Shown here: one piece after another, positions 44,753 through 53,673 of the stretch
Layout of the letters: each line of letters begins with the position of its first letter
Position numbering within the stretch: the stretch's first letter is position 1
NCBI GenBank assembly: GCA_963845675.1
Contig: CAWJSX010000005.1
Span: 558,001-622,000, forward strand
Direction: 5' to 3'
From: CAWJMD01 sp963845675
GTDB taxonomy: Bacteria; Actinomycetota; Actinomycetes; Actinomycetales; CAWJMD01
Length of the DNA: 64,000 bases
Position numbers and translations under genes: made by a program
The notes under the pieces: generated by a model
Told to the model about the DNA's origin: nothing
Database searches by the model: none
The model's input: only the letters and a program-made list of their open reading frames with translations

Positions 44753-47179
44753 TCAGGCGTGCTGCGTGAGCCACTGGTCCGCGACGTCGGGGGGCATCGG
44801 CCGCCCCAGCAGGTAGCCCTGACCGAAGTCGCAGCCAGTCTGCTCGAGGGTGCGCAGGGAGACCGCGTCCTCGATGCCCTCGGCGACGACGGACAGGCCC
44901 ACGACGTGGGCGAGATCGACGATCGACCGCACGATCGCCGCCGAGCCCGGGTCGTCGCCCATCCCGATGATGAACGACTTGTCGATCTTCACCTCGTCCA
45001 CCGGCAGGTGGCGCAGGTACGACAGGGACGAGTACCCGGTGCCGAAGTCGTCCACCGAGACCCGGATTCCGAGGTCCCGCAGCTGCTGCAGGGGCCGGAG
45101 TGACGCGACGTGGTCGCCCATGATCCCGGTCTCCGTCAGCTCGAGCGTGAGCTGCTGGGGCGTGACGCCCGCCTCCTCGACGAGCTCGAGGACCTGCTGG
45201 GGGAGACCCGGCTCGAGCAGCAGGCGGATCGGCAGGTTCACGGACATCGACATCGGGCGCTCGGGCGTGCTCCAGGCGGCGCACTGCGCGAGGGACCTGC
45301 GCAGCACCAGCGTGGTGAGGACGGCCGCCTGGCCGGTCTTCTCGGCCATCGGCACGAACACGACCGGAGAGATCGCCCCGCGCTGCGGATGGTTCCACCG
45401 GGCCAGGGCCTCGAAACCGACGACCGACCTGTCGGAGACGCTCATCTGCGGCTGGTAGTGCACCTCGAGCTCGCCGGCGTCGAGCGCCCGGCGCAGCTCG
45501 CCGACGAGCTCGAGCCGGTCCACGCTGTTCGTGTCGATGTCCTCGCCGTACCAGGCGATCCCGGTGTCGGTCTTCTTCGCGTGGTACATCGCGACGTCGA
45601 CGTGGCGCATGAGGGTGGCGGAGTCACGGCCGTCCGAGCTCATGGCCGCGAGCCCGACCGACGCGCTGACGTCGATGAACGTGCCCGCGAGGTCGAACGG
45701 CGTGACCAGAGCCTCTCGCAGCCCCTGGGCGATGCGGAAGGCCTCGCTCCGGCCGGAGACGTGGGGGATCAGCACACCGAACTCGTCGCCGCCGAGGCGG
45801 GCGAGAACGGCGTCGTGGGGGATGGACTCGGTCAGCCGCTGTGCCACGAGCACCAGGAGCATGTCGCCGACCGGGTGGCCGAGGCTGTCGTTGACCTCCT
45901 TGAACCGGTCGAGGTCCAGCAGCACCAGTGCCGCCTCGCAGTCGCCGCTGGGCGCCTGCCCCCCGCTCAGCCGACGCGACATCTGCTCGGCGAACGTGAG
46001 CCGGTTCGGCAGGCCGGTCAGGTAGTCGTGGTGCGCGTGGTGGCGCAGGCGTTGCATCAGCTCGTTGTTCTTCCAGACAGCCTCGGTGTGTGTCGCGAGC
46101 ATCTGCAGCAGGTCGAGGTCCGAGTGCGTGAACGTCGCCACGGACGCCTGCCGGTCGGCGACGACGAGCAGACCGACGGGCACGTCGTCGACCTCCACGG
46201 GCAGTGCCATGGCGTCTCGGAACCCGTGACGCGACAACCACCGTCGGACCTCGGGCTCCTCGCTGTCGCGGAGGGCCACCAGGGGGTATGCGGGTCCGCG
46301 CGCGTGCATGTCGGCCAGTCGTTCGTCCCCTGCCGCCCAGAACTGCGCCTGCTCCGCCTTGACGACGGTCTGCGCCTGCCCGACGAGGGCCTCCACGAGC
46401 TCGACCTGCGACCCGGCCGCGCTCATGGTGCGCACCGAGCCCAGCACCGTGCCCAGGTCGGCGTGCTGGCGTAGCAGGCGCGCGTAGGCGCGGAAGCTCA
46501 GCAGGACGGCGACGGAGATGATCGCGAGGAGTCCCAGCCCGGCCTGCGACTCCTGGAGGGCGTGCAGGCAGAGGACGCCCATGGACGCGCTGATCAGGCC
46601 GGAGAGCAGTACCGAGCTCGCCATGGTCTGCACGTCGGCGGTGGCGGGACGCCCCTGCAGGACGGAGATGGCCGCGACCACCGCGGCAACACCGAAGACG
46701 TCGACCGCCACGATGATGACGAGGGCGGTCACCCAGTCGGAGGCGCCGATCTTGGCGCTGTCGTCGAGGAGCCCGTGCAGCAGGGAGGCGAGCCCCACCT
46801 CCGCGGTGAACAGCGCGAGGTTGAAGGCCGCCTTGTTCGGTGGCGACCTCCGTGCGACAGCCACTCCGGCGGCGCTCACCAGCCGCGCCAGGAGGAGCCA
46901 CTCGAGCGGGAGGGTGAACACCCCGATGACCAGGGGGAGGTCGCTCAGGGAGACCGAGAGCGCCTGCCGCCGGACCTCGACGTGGAACTTTGCGTACTCC
47001 GTGACGGCGAAGAGGGCCGTGACGGTGGAGAACATGACGATCAGGCTCAGGTTCTGCGGCGCGCCGACCGGTTGCGCGTAGACGAGGGAGGCCAGGCCCG
47101 CCACCCCCAGGGCACAGGACAGCAGGCCCAGGCGCGTCGCAGGTCGCCGTGGACCGGCCGGCACAGCGACGGTCGCCAC
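44753..47179 (-). CDS. Membrane-bound GGDEF-EAL protein (cyclic di-GMP turnover) with GAF domain
   Basis: About 808 residues. The N-terminal region has around eight hydrophobic helices (SCALGVAGLASLVYA, LPLVIGVFTLPLEWLLLARLV, VTALVIIVAVDVFGVAAVVAAI, LGLLAIISVAVLLSF). A GAF-like domain spans about 255-390. The GGDEF domain has the A-site as LARLGGDEFGVLI (intact GGDEF) preceded by LLDLDRFKEVND. The EAL domain begins at GELEVHYQPQMSVSDRSVVGFEALARW (EAL), with TGYSSLSYLRHLPVDEVKIDKSFI and VVAEGIED. Both active sites look intact, so it may make and degrade c-di-GMP. GTG 47179 is the likely start; GTG 47197 is possible. The frame is open back into the upstream repeat gene. Confidence 0.9.
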   Translation of the reverse strand: MATVAVPAGPRRPATRLGLLSCALGVAGLASLVYAQPVGAPQNLSLIVMFSTVTALFAVTEYAKFHVEVRRQALSVSLSDLPLVIGVFTLPLEWLLLARLVSAAGVAVARRSPPNKAAFNLALFTAEVGLASLLHGLLDDSAKIGASDWVTALVIIVAVDVFGVAAVVAAISVLQGRPATADVQTMASSVLLSGLISASMGVLCLHALQESQAGLGLLAIISVAVLLSFRAYARLLRQHADLGTVLGSVRTMSAAGSQVELVEALVGQAQTVVKAEQAQFWAAGDERLADMHARGPAYPLVALRDSEEPEVRRWLSRHGFRDAMALPVEVDDVPVGLLVVADRQASVATFTHSDLDLLQMLATHTEAVWKNNELMQRLRHHAHHDYLTGLPNRLTFAEQMSRRLSGGQAPSGDCEAALVLLDLDRFKEVNDSLGHPVGDMLLVLVAQRLTESIPHDAVLARLGGDEFGVLIPHVSGRSEAFRIAQGLREALVTPFDLAGTFIDVSASVGLAAMSSDGRDSATLMRHVDVAMYHAKKTDTGIAWYGEDIDTNSVDRLELVGELRRALDAGELEVHYQPQMSVSDRSVVGFEALARWNHPQRGAISPVVFVPMAEKTGQAAVLTTLVLRRSLAQCAAWSTPERPMSMSVNLPIRLLLEPGLPQQVLELVEEAGVTPQQLTLELTETGIMGDHVASLRPLQQLRDLGIRVSVDDFGTGYSSLSYLRHLPVDEVKIDKSFIIGMGDDPGSAAIVRSIVDLAHVVGLSVVAEGIEDAVSLRTLEQTGCDFGQGYLLGRPMPPDVADQWLTQHA

Positions 47180-47316
47180 GGCACCAGTGTCACGCACGCG
47201 TGGCCGATATGGGGCCGGAGTTCGCAAAACTTCTCTGCGCGCGTCGGCGCCCGGGCGGACGGAAGGTCCGTCGGCCCGGGCGCAGCAACCGCTGCGGGTC
47301 CGCCGCGCAGGGCGCC

Positions 47317-47707
47317 TCAGCCCAGCGAGGCGCCACCCAGCGAGGCGCCACCCAGCGAGGCGACCACCCAGCGAGGCACCACCCAGCGAGGCACCGGACT
47401 TGCCCAGCGATGCCCCAGCCGTGACCGAGCCCAGTGACGCGCCGCCCAGTGAGGCGCCACCCAGCGAGGCGCCACCCAGCGAGGCGCCACCCAGCGAGGC
47501 GCCACCCAGCGAGGCACCGGACTTGCCCAGCGATGCGCCCGTCTTGCCCAGCGAGGCGCCGGCGTTGACCGAGCCCAGCGACGCGCCGCCCAGCGAGGCG
47601 CCCGTCTTGCCCAGCGAGGCGCCGGCGACGAAGACACCGGTCGTGGCGAGGGCGGCGGCGGCGCTCAGGGCGACGAGCTGACGGATCTTCGTGGAGACAA
47701 CGGACAT
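47317..47707 (-). CDS. Secreted protein made of GASLG pentapeptide-type repeats, one-base slip
   Basis: ATG 47707 follows GGAGGAA. A signal peptide (MSVVSTKIRQLVALSAAAAL plus ATTGVFVAGA) is followed by 17 copies of ASLG, mostly as perfect GASLG units with short inserts (KT, SVNA, KS, SVTA). A-S-L-G-G fits the relaxed pentapeptide repeat A(D/N/S)LXX, so a beta-helix is plausible, secreted or wall-attached. One DNA unit near 47363 has 16 bp instead of 15. Removing that base lets the repeats continue to TGA at 47319-47317 (129 residues); leaving it sends the frame on into the GGDEF-EAL gene. No known family is recognised. The function is unknown. Confidence 0.65.
47320..47624. repeat. 15-bp tandem repeat array (GASLG coding)
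   Basis: Units of CCCAGCGAGGCGCCA and close variants are repeated about 17 times, with occasional 6-12 bp inserts. Long runs of identical units (47455-47515) would promote slipped-strand copying and make the array length variable between strains. One unit has an extra base at about 47363. Confidence 0.9.
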
Positions 47708-47849
47708 GGCTTTCCTCCGGGGAGAAGAAGGACACTGCGGTCGCAGCTAGGCGACAGTGTGACAGCGCGTAGACGAAGTGGCGGCTTCCGTCACAACCAG
47801 TTCGTGGCGCGCTGCGGCGAGCCCTGGCGCATGGGTGCGTCCGTGGCCG

Positions 47850-49505
47850 TTACCCCTCGGATGCGCCTGCTGGGAGGTCCTCGGCGTCGACGATGCGGTA
47901 GGCGTACCCCTGCTCCGCCAGGAAGCGCTGACGGTGCGCGGCGAACTCCTGGTCCTGCGTGTCCCGCGCGACGACGGCATAGAAGCGCGCGGCTCGGCCG
48001 TCCCCCTTGGGTCGGAGCAGCCGCCCGAGGCGCTGCGCCTCCTCCTGGCGCGACCCGAACGACCCCGACACCTGGATCGCGACCGACGCCTCGGGCAGGT
48101 CGACGGAGAAGTTCGCCACCTTGCTGACCACGAGTACCGGGAGCGTGCCGGAGCGGAAGGCGGCGAAGAGCCGCTGACGCTCGGTCACCGGCGTCTCCCC
48201 CTTGATCACCGGGGCGTCCAGGCGCTCGCCCAGCTCGTCGAGCTGGTCGAGGTACTGGCCGATGACGAGCGTGGGCTCCCCGCGGTGGGCCTCGACCAGG
48301 CGCTCCACGACGCGGTTCTTGGCCGGCGAGGTGGCGCAGAGCCGGTACCGGTCCTCGGGCTCGGCGGCCGCGTACGCGAGCCGCTCGCCGTCCTGGAGCG
48401 TGACCCGCACCTCGACGCAGTCCGCGGGCGCGATGTAGCCCTGGTTCTCGATGTCCTTCCACGGGGCGTCGTAGCGCTTCGGGCCGATCAGCGAGAAGAC
48501 CTCCCCCTCGCGTCCGTCCTCACGCACCAGCGTGGCCGTCAGCCCGAGGCGCCGCCGTGCCTGCAGGTCCGCGGTCATGCGGAAGATCGGCGCGGGCAGG
48601 AGGTGCACCTCGTCGTAGATGACGAGCCCCCAGTCACGGGCGTCGAAGAGCTCGAGGTGGGTGTAGGTGCCCTTCCGGCGGGTCGTCATCACCTGGTAGG
48701 TGGCGATGGTGACCGGACGGACCTCCTTGCGCGCCCCCGAGTACTCGCCGATCTCGTCCTCGGTCAGGTGGGTCCTGCGCAGCAGCTCATCCTTCCACTG
48801 CCGCGCGGACACCGTGTTCGTGACGAGGATCAGCGTGGTGCTGCGGGCCTGCGCCATCGCTGCGGCGCCCACGATCGTCTTGCCGGCACCGCAGGGCAGG
48901 ACGACGACACCGGAGCCGCCGTGCCAGAAGCCCTCCACGGCCTCACGCTGGTACGGGCGCAGCGTCCACCCGTCCTCGTTCAGCTCGATCGGGTGCGCCT
49001 CCCCGTCGACGTAGCCCGCGAGGTCCTCCGCGGGCCAGCCGAGCTTGAGCAGCACCTGCTTGAGGTGGCCCCGCTCGCTCGGGTGCACGACCACCGTGTC
49101 GGGTTCGATCCGGGCGCCCACCAGCGGCGCGACCTTCTTGCTGCGGAGCACCTCCTCGAGCACCGGCAGGTCGGTGGCGCGCAGCACCAGTCCGTGCACG
49201 GGGTGCGACTGCAGCTGCAGCCGGCCGTACCGGGCCATCGTCTCGGCGAGGTCGACGAGCAGGGGGTGCGGGACGGGGTAGCGCGAGTACTCGAGCAGGA
49301 CGTCCACGACGTGCTCGGCGTCGTGGCCGGCCGCCCGCGCGTTCCACAGGCCGAGGGGCGTGAGCCGGTAGGTGTGCACGTGCTCGGGGGCCCGCTCGAG
49401 CTCGGCGAACGGCGCGATCGCGCGCCGGCACTGCGCGGCGCGGGGGTGGCCGACCTCGAGCAGCAGGGTCTTGTCGCTCTGGACGATCAGGGGTCCGTCG
49501 GTCAC
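47850..49505 (-). CDS. XPB/Ssl2-type DNA repair helicase
   Basis: A 551-residue SF2 helicase with GTG start 49505 after GGAAGGA. The N-terminal XPB domain (VTDGPLIVQSDKTLLLEVGHP...) is followed by VVLPCGAGKTIVGAAAMAQA (Walker A), WGLVIYDEVHLLPAPIFR (DEVH box), RLGLTATLVREDGREGEVFSLIG (motif III with the RED motif) and SFGSRQEEAQRLGRLLRPK (motif VI). It opens DNA 3'-5'. In archaea XPB pairs with the Bax1 nuclease; in actinobacteria XPB lies beside a Helicase_C_3 protein, as here (59 nt upstream gene). Bacterial XPB function is not settled. Confidence 0.94.
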   Translation of the reverse strand: MTDGPLIVQSDKTLLLEVGHPRAAQCRRAIAPFAELERAPEHVHTYRLTPLGLWNARAAGHDAEHVVDVLLEYSRYPVPHPLLVDLAETMARYGRLQLQSHPVHGLVLRATDLPVLEEVLRSKKVAPLVGARIEPDTVVVHPSERGHLKQVLLKLGWPAEDLAGYVDGEAHPIELNEDGWTLRPYQREAVEGFWHGGSGVVVLPCGAGKTIVGAAAMAQARSTTLILVTNTVSARQWKDELLRRTHLTEDEIGEYSGARKEVRPVTIATYQVMTTRRKGTYTHLELFDARDWGLVIYDEVHLLPAPIFRMTADLQARRRLGLTATLVREDGREGEVFSLIGPKRYDAPWKDIENQGYIAPADCVEVRVTLQDGERLAYAAAEPEDRYRLCATSPAKNRVVERLVEAHRGEPTLVIGQYLDQLDELGERLDAPVIKGETPVTERQRLFAAFRSGTLPVLVVSKVANFSVDLPEASVAIQVSGSFGSRQEEAQRLGRLLRPKGDGRAARFYAVVARDTQDQEFAAHRQRFLAEQGYAYRIVDAEDLPAGASEG

Positions 49506-49563
49506 GGAGGTCCTTCCGAGGGGGGTCGTGGCGACAACGCCACGAGGGTCGAGGTCGTTCCCG

Positions 49564-51992
49564 TCAGCCGCGCTCGTCGGCGTCGGCATCCTCCCTGGAC
49601 CTCGCCACCCCGGTGATGCGGTGCAGCGACAGCGTCCGCAGGGTTCCTGCGGCGACGTCGAGCGCGCTCACGCGTCCGCCCTCGACGGACAGCGGCTCCA
49701 GCAGCCGCCGCTCGACCGTGCCGAGCGGGTCGCTGATCCCCACCCAGAGGGTCCGCTGCTCGGCCGCGGCAGCACGGAGCAGTGCCGAGGAGGTCGCCGG
49801 GTCGAGCACGGGCACCGCCGGAGCGGACCCGCCCGGGCACGCCGGTCCGCGCCGTCCCCGCGCCGCGGTCGGCGGCGCGCAGCGCCCGCACGAGGCCGGC
49901 CGAGGTCGCCTCGTCGACCGGCGGGGCGTGCCCGGCTGCGAGCGGTCCGCCCGTGGGGCTCGCGGTGCCGAGCCAGGGCCCTGGCCCGGTGGGCGCCTGG
50001 TCGCTGCACCACGACTCCACCGTCCTGACCCTCGGCCGCCGGGGCGAGGCCCATCCTGCGCAGGGTGGCCAGCACGGTCGTCGGGTCGGCCTGCGCGGAC
50101 AGGACGGTCGGGGCGAGCCGCCGCAGCCGCAGGGGTGCGCTGCGTCGGTCCGCGAGCAGCTCGGTGAGCGCTGCCTCGTCGTCCGAGCGGACGACGGCGA
50201 GCGCCGAGCCGACGCGCACGCGCCCGTGCCGACGGGCTGTGTCGTGCAGCAGGTAGTCGACGGGCTGGGGGACGGGGTCCGGGAGTGCCGGCCAGGAAGG
50301 TCAGCAGGTCGTCGGCCGTGCGCCCGGCGTCCAGCGCCCGCCGCACGCTGTCGGGCCCGAACCGGTAGACGGTGGCCCCGCCGCGGGAGTCCACGTCGGC
50401 CATCAGCGAGAGCTCGCGCTCGACCTCGCGGGTCAGGGGTCCCGGGGCGACGGCGGTCAGGTCGGCCTGGAGCAGCACGTGCTCGACCGGGGTGGGCAGT
50501 GCGGCGTCCAGGACCGCGGCCGCGGCACCAGGCAGGCCGGCGAGCGCGCGACCCGGCCGACCCGAGCGCGCCGAGCCCGAGCATCCCGAGCCAGCCGGCC
50601 TCGTCGACGACGACGGCCAGCTCGGCGCCCGCCGCGGCGACCGGGCCCCGCGGCCGGCGCCAGGACAGGTGGCCGTGCAGCGACTCGACGACGACGGCGG
50701 TCCCCTCGGGTGCTCGCGACATCGCCTCGAGCACCTCGTGACGCAGCAGCGCCTCGGTCGGTCGGAGCACGGCGTCGGACAGCGGGGCCCGGACGGTCCC
50801 GCGGTCGCCGCGGGTCCCGACCGTCGACGCGGACGCCGAGGACGTCGACCCACGCGCGGGCCAGCGTCTCCCAGCGGGCACCGACCGACTGCTCGGCCCA
50901 GGCGTCGAACGCCGGCGTCGGCGCCCACCGCGGGTCGGCCTGGCCGTCCTCACCGAGCAGCCCGGCCGCACCGGCGACCACGACGACCCGGGCGATGATC
51001 GTGTCGTCGTGCCCAGACGTCGCGGCGGCGCGGCGCAGGTCACGGACCCCGACGCCGCCGCCGCGCAGCACCGGGACGACCTCGGTCTCCCACGACGCAC
51101 CGAGCTCGCCGACGAGACGCACCACCTCCGCGGCCGCCGCGGCGGCCTGGGAGTCGACGCGGCGAGTGTCGCGCACGGTGCCCGCCAGCTCCGGCGGGCT
51201 CGAGCCCGGCTCTCAGGCCGTCCCGGTGGACGCGACCGCCACGCAGGCCGACCGCCGCCTCGCGGGGCAGCACCACGTGCTGCTCGTCGGGCGCGACGAG
51301 CAGGCCGTGCGCGATCAGCCAGCCCGCAGGGGTCAGCGCGTCGCGCGGCGCGTGCGTCGCGCTCGGCCACCCGGAGCGAGCCGACGGGGCCGGAGGCGTC
51401 GAGCCGCTCGAGCAGGTCGCCTCGCCTGGGGTGGCGCGTCGTCGAGCAGCCGGGTGACGACGTCCGGGTCCGCCACCGACCTGCGCCAGCGAGGTCGACG
51501 TCGCGGTGCGGGTCGCCGGTCGGAGTCAGGCCGAGGTCGGTCACGATGCGCCGCCGCCCGCGACGGAGACCGTGCGAGACCGGTGTCGGCCAGCCAGGGG
51601 CCGAGCCCGCGGGGTGCGGGCCGAGCAGGTCGACCATGGCACGCACCGGCCAGACGGACCGGTTGTCGCCCCAGGCGAGGGCCAGGTCGCGCAGCTCGGC
51701 GAGCAGTGGCGCGAGACGCGGACGAGGACGACGCCGCAGGCCGCGCGAGGTCCGCGGGTCGGACGGGTCCGCGCAGGGCGACCAGGGCCTGCGCCACGTC
51801 CAGCGTCGGTCGGTCGAGCAGGGTCAGCGTGCGGTAGACGCTGACACGGGTGCCGGCCCGGGACGCCAGGGCGGTCAGGTCCGCCGGGGTCGGGTTCGCG
51901 AGGTCGGGGCGTCGCCGGAGCAGCCGGGCGAGGGCGTCGTCGTCACGGCGACGCAGGTCGTCGGTCAGGCTGCGCGGGGCGGACGTGGGCAT
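49564..51992 (-). pseudogene. Helicase-associated (Helicase_C_3) protein, XPB partner, several frameshifts
   Basis: About 805 codons in several frames but in order. MPTSAPRSLTDDLRRRDDDALARLLRRRPDLANPTPADLTALASRAGT is the typical N-terminus. EVVRLVGELGASWETEVVPVLRGGGVGVRDLRR and DAVLRPTEALLRHEVLEAM ... VESLHGHLSWRRP lie in the middle. PVEHVLLQADLTAVAPGPLTREVERELSLMADVDSRGGATVYRFGPDSVRRALDAG is the Helicase_C_3 core. The end LWVGISDPLGTVERRLLEPLSVEGGRVSALDVAAGTLRTLSLHRITGV is WYL-like and stops at 49564. Family members are intact genes of about 750-850 residues next to XPB, so sequence error is the leading explanation. The start is ATG 51992. Confidence 0.75.
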
Positions 51993-52692
51993 CCTCGCCA
52001 CGGTACGCGGTCGTCGCCGGGTCGGCCGCCAGCGCAGGGACGCCGGCAGCCACCTCCGCCGCCGCGCCGACGGCGGCGAGCGTGGTCGTCCACCCGAGCA
52101 GGGACATCAGGAAGGTCCGTTCGGCGTAGCCGTAGACCTCGCCGAGCCCGCCGTGTCGTGCGAGCCGCCAGCTGAAGTAGGCGGTCGCGGGGAGCGCCAG
52201 GCCGAGGCTCGCGACCGCGAGCCCACGTGACCACCGGGGGAGGCGACGGTCGAACGCGCCGACCGCCGGCGCGAGGTGGAAGGCCACCATGCCGGCGCCC
52301 GACGCCCACGTGTGCACGTGGTTCATCCACCGCGGACCGCCCTCGTGCGGCAGCGGCACCGCGCTGGCCGTGGCCGTCGCGAGCCCCGAGACCGCCAGCA
52401 GGCCGGCGAGGGAGCGCTGGCCGCGGCGACGCGCCAGCTCGGCGTTGGCGAGCTGGGCGACGGCCTGGACGGCCGTGCCGGCCAGCACCGGGGACGGCGC
52501 GGGCTGCCCCAGGGTCGAGAGGGCGCTGATGCTGCGCGCGGAGTGCTGGTAGTCCGGCGTCCACCGTCCCGACAGCAGCCAGCCGGAGGTGAAGACCGCG
52601 GGGGCGACGAGGGTCAGGCCGGCCATCAGGCGCTCGGCGCGGGTCGCGGCTCGAGGGGATCTCACGGCGTCAGGATGACTGATCACGGCCAC
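51943..52692 (-). CDS. DUF998-family membrane protein
   Basis: A 249-residue protein with about six hydrophobic helices (LMAGLTLVAPAVFTSGWLLSG, SLAGLLAVSGLATATASAVPL, GAGMVAFHLAPAVGAF, GLAVASLGLALPATAYFSW, FLMSLLGWTTTLAAVGAAAEV). HSARSISALSTLGQPAP after helix 1 is the DUF998 signature. The function is unknown. The GTG start at 52692 (another GTG 6 nt in) lies only 13 nt from the divergent F420-type gene. Its 3' end overlaps the start of the helicase-associated gene by 50 nt, longer than normal, which may reflect a further sequence slip. Confidence 0.8.
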   Translation of the reverse strand: MAVISHPDAVRSPRAATRAERLMAGLTLVAPAVFTSGWLLSGRWTPDYQHSARSISALSTLGQPAPSPVLAGTAVQAVAQLANAELARRRGQRSLAGLLAVSGLATATASAVPLPHEGGPRWMNHVHTWASGAGMVAFHLAPAVGAFDRRLPRWSRGLAVASLGLALPATAYFSWRLARHGGLGEVYGYAERTFLMSLLGWTTTLAAVGAAAEVAAGVPALAADPATTAYRGEDAHVRPAQPDRRPASP

Positions 52693-52693
52693 C

Positions 52694-52699
52694 TACGCT
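52694..52699 (+). promoter_or_regulatory. -10 hexamer TACGCT of a leaderless promoter
   Basis: TACGCT ends 6 nt before ATG 52706. With only 13 nt to the divergent DUF998 start, the two promoters must be back-to-back or overlapping. Confidence 0.5.
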
Positions 52700-52705
52700 G
52701 ACGGG

Positions 52706-53584
52706 ATGCGGATCGGCGTCGTCGTGCTCCCCCAGCAGCGTTGGACCGAGGCGGCGGCGCGGTGGCGCGCGGTCGAGGACATGGGCTTCGACCACGCCTG
52801 GACGTACGACCACCTCGCCTGGCGCGACCTGGCCGGCGAGCCATGGTTCGCGACCGTGCCGACGCTGGTGGCCGCCGCGACCGTGACGCACCGCGTCCGC
52901 CTCGGCACCTGGGTCGCCTCACCGAACTTCCGCCACCCCGTGCCGTTCGCCAAGGAGCTGATGTCGCTCGACGACGTGAGCGGCGGCCGCTTCCTGCTCG
53001 GCATCGGCGCGGGCGGAACGGGCTGGGACGCGGAGGTCCTTGGTGACGACGCGAGGTCACCGGGGGAGCGTACGGAGCGACTTGGCGAGTTCCTGCACCT
53101 GCTCGACCTGCTGCTCACGGGATCGCCGACCACGTGGACGGGCCGCTGGTACTCGGCGGTGTCGGCGTTCATGGAGCCGGGCTGCGTGCAGCGCCCGCGC
53201 CTGCCGTTCGTCGTGGCCGCCAACGGCCCCCGGACGATGGCGCTCGCCGCCCGCTACGGGCAGGCGTGGGCGACGACAGGACCCGACGGGTGCGCCGGCG
53301 AGCCCGGGCGGTGGTGGGCCGGGGTGGGTTCCATGGCCAACCGCTTCGACGAGGTGCTGGACGCCGCGGGGCGGTCGCACGACGGGGTGGACAGGTACCT
53401 CAGCGTGGACGTCCCCGACCTGGCGGTGTCGTCGCTCGACCACTTCCGCGACGTCGTGGGCCGGGCACGGGAGATCGGGTTCACCGACGTCGTGACCCAC
53501 TGGCCGCGCGCCGAGGGCGTCTACGCCGGTGACGAGCGCGTGCTCGAGCAGGTCGCGTCCGAGCTCGACCACCTGCGTGGCTGA
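52706..53584 (+). CDS. LLM-class F420-type oxidoreductase
   Basis: A 292-residue luciferase-like TIM barrel. MRIGVVVLPQQRWTEAAARWRAVEDMGFDHAWTYDHLAW is the opening; HRVRLGTWVASPNFRHPVPFAKELMSLDDVSGGRFLLGIGAGG contains the ligand-binding G-T and the strand ending in GIGAGG. PFVVAANGPRTMALAARYGQAW binds the cofactor phosphate. DVVTHWPR lies near the C-terminus. It probably uses F420H2 or F420 to reduce or oxidise a small molecule. It is second in type to the gene at the left edge, but not a duplicate. Confidence 0.9.
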   Translation: MRIGVVVLPQQRWTEAAARWRAVEDMGFDHAWTYDHLAWRDLAGEPWFATVPTLVAAATVTHRVRLGTWVASPNFRHPVPFAKELMSLDDVSGGRFLLGIGAGGTGWDAEVLGDDARSPGERTERLGEFLHLLDLLLTGSPTTWTGRWYSAVSAFMEPGCVQRPRLPFVVAANGPRTMALAARYGQAWATTGPDGCAGEPGRWWAGVGSMANRFDEVLDAAGRSHDGVDRYLSVDVPDLAVSSLDHFRDVVGRAREIGFTDVVTHWPRAEGVYAGDERVLEQVASELDHLRG

Positions 53585-53673
53585 CACCGCGCGGCCCTCG
53601 ACGGGGCACGCCGCGCGGTGAAGGATGGGGAAGCCTCCGGCATGGACGGAGCCACTCGACCGAGGGAGTCGCC

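Noticed and set aside
47320..47624. CRISPR array
   Set aside because: The 15-bp units are contiguous, coding, and have no spacers of constant length; no cas gene is near.
44753..47707. One 984-residue repeat-GGDEF-EAL protein as the normal product
   Set aside because: The joining segment is Arg-rich frame-shifted sequence produced by one 16-bp repeat unit, and a good start for the GGDEF-EAL protein exists at 47179. Kept only as a finding to check.
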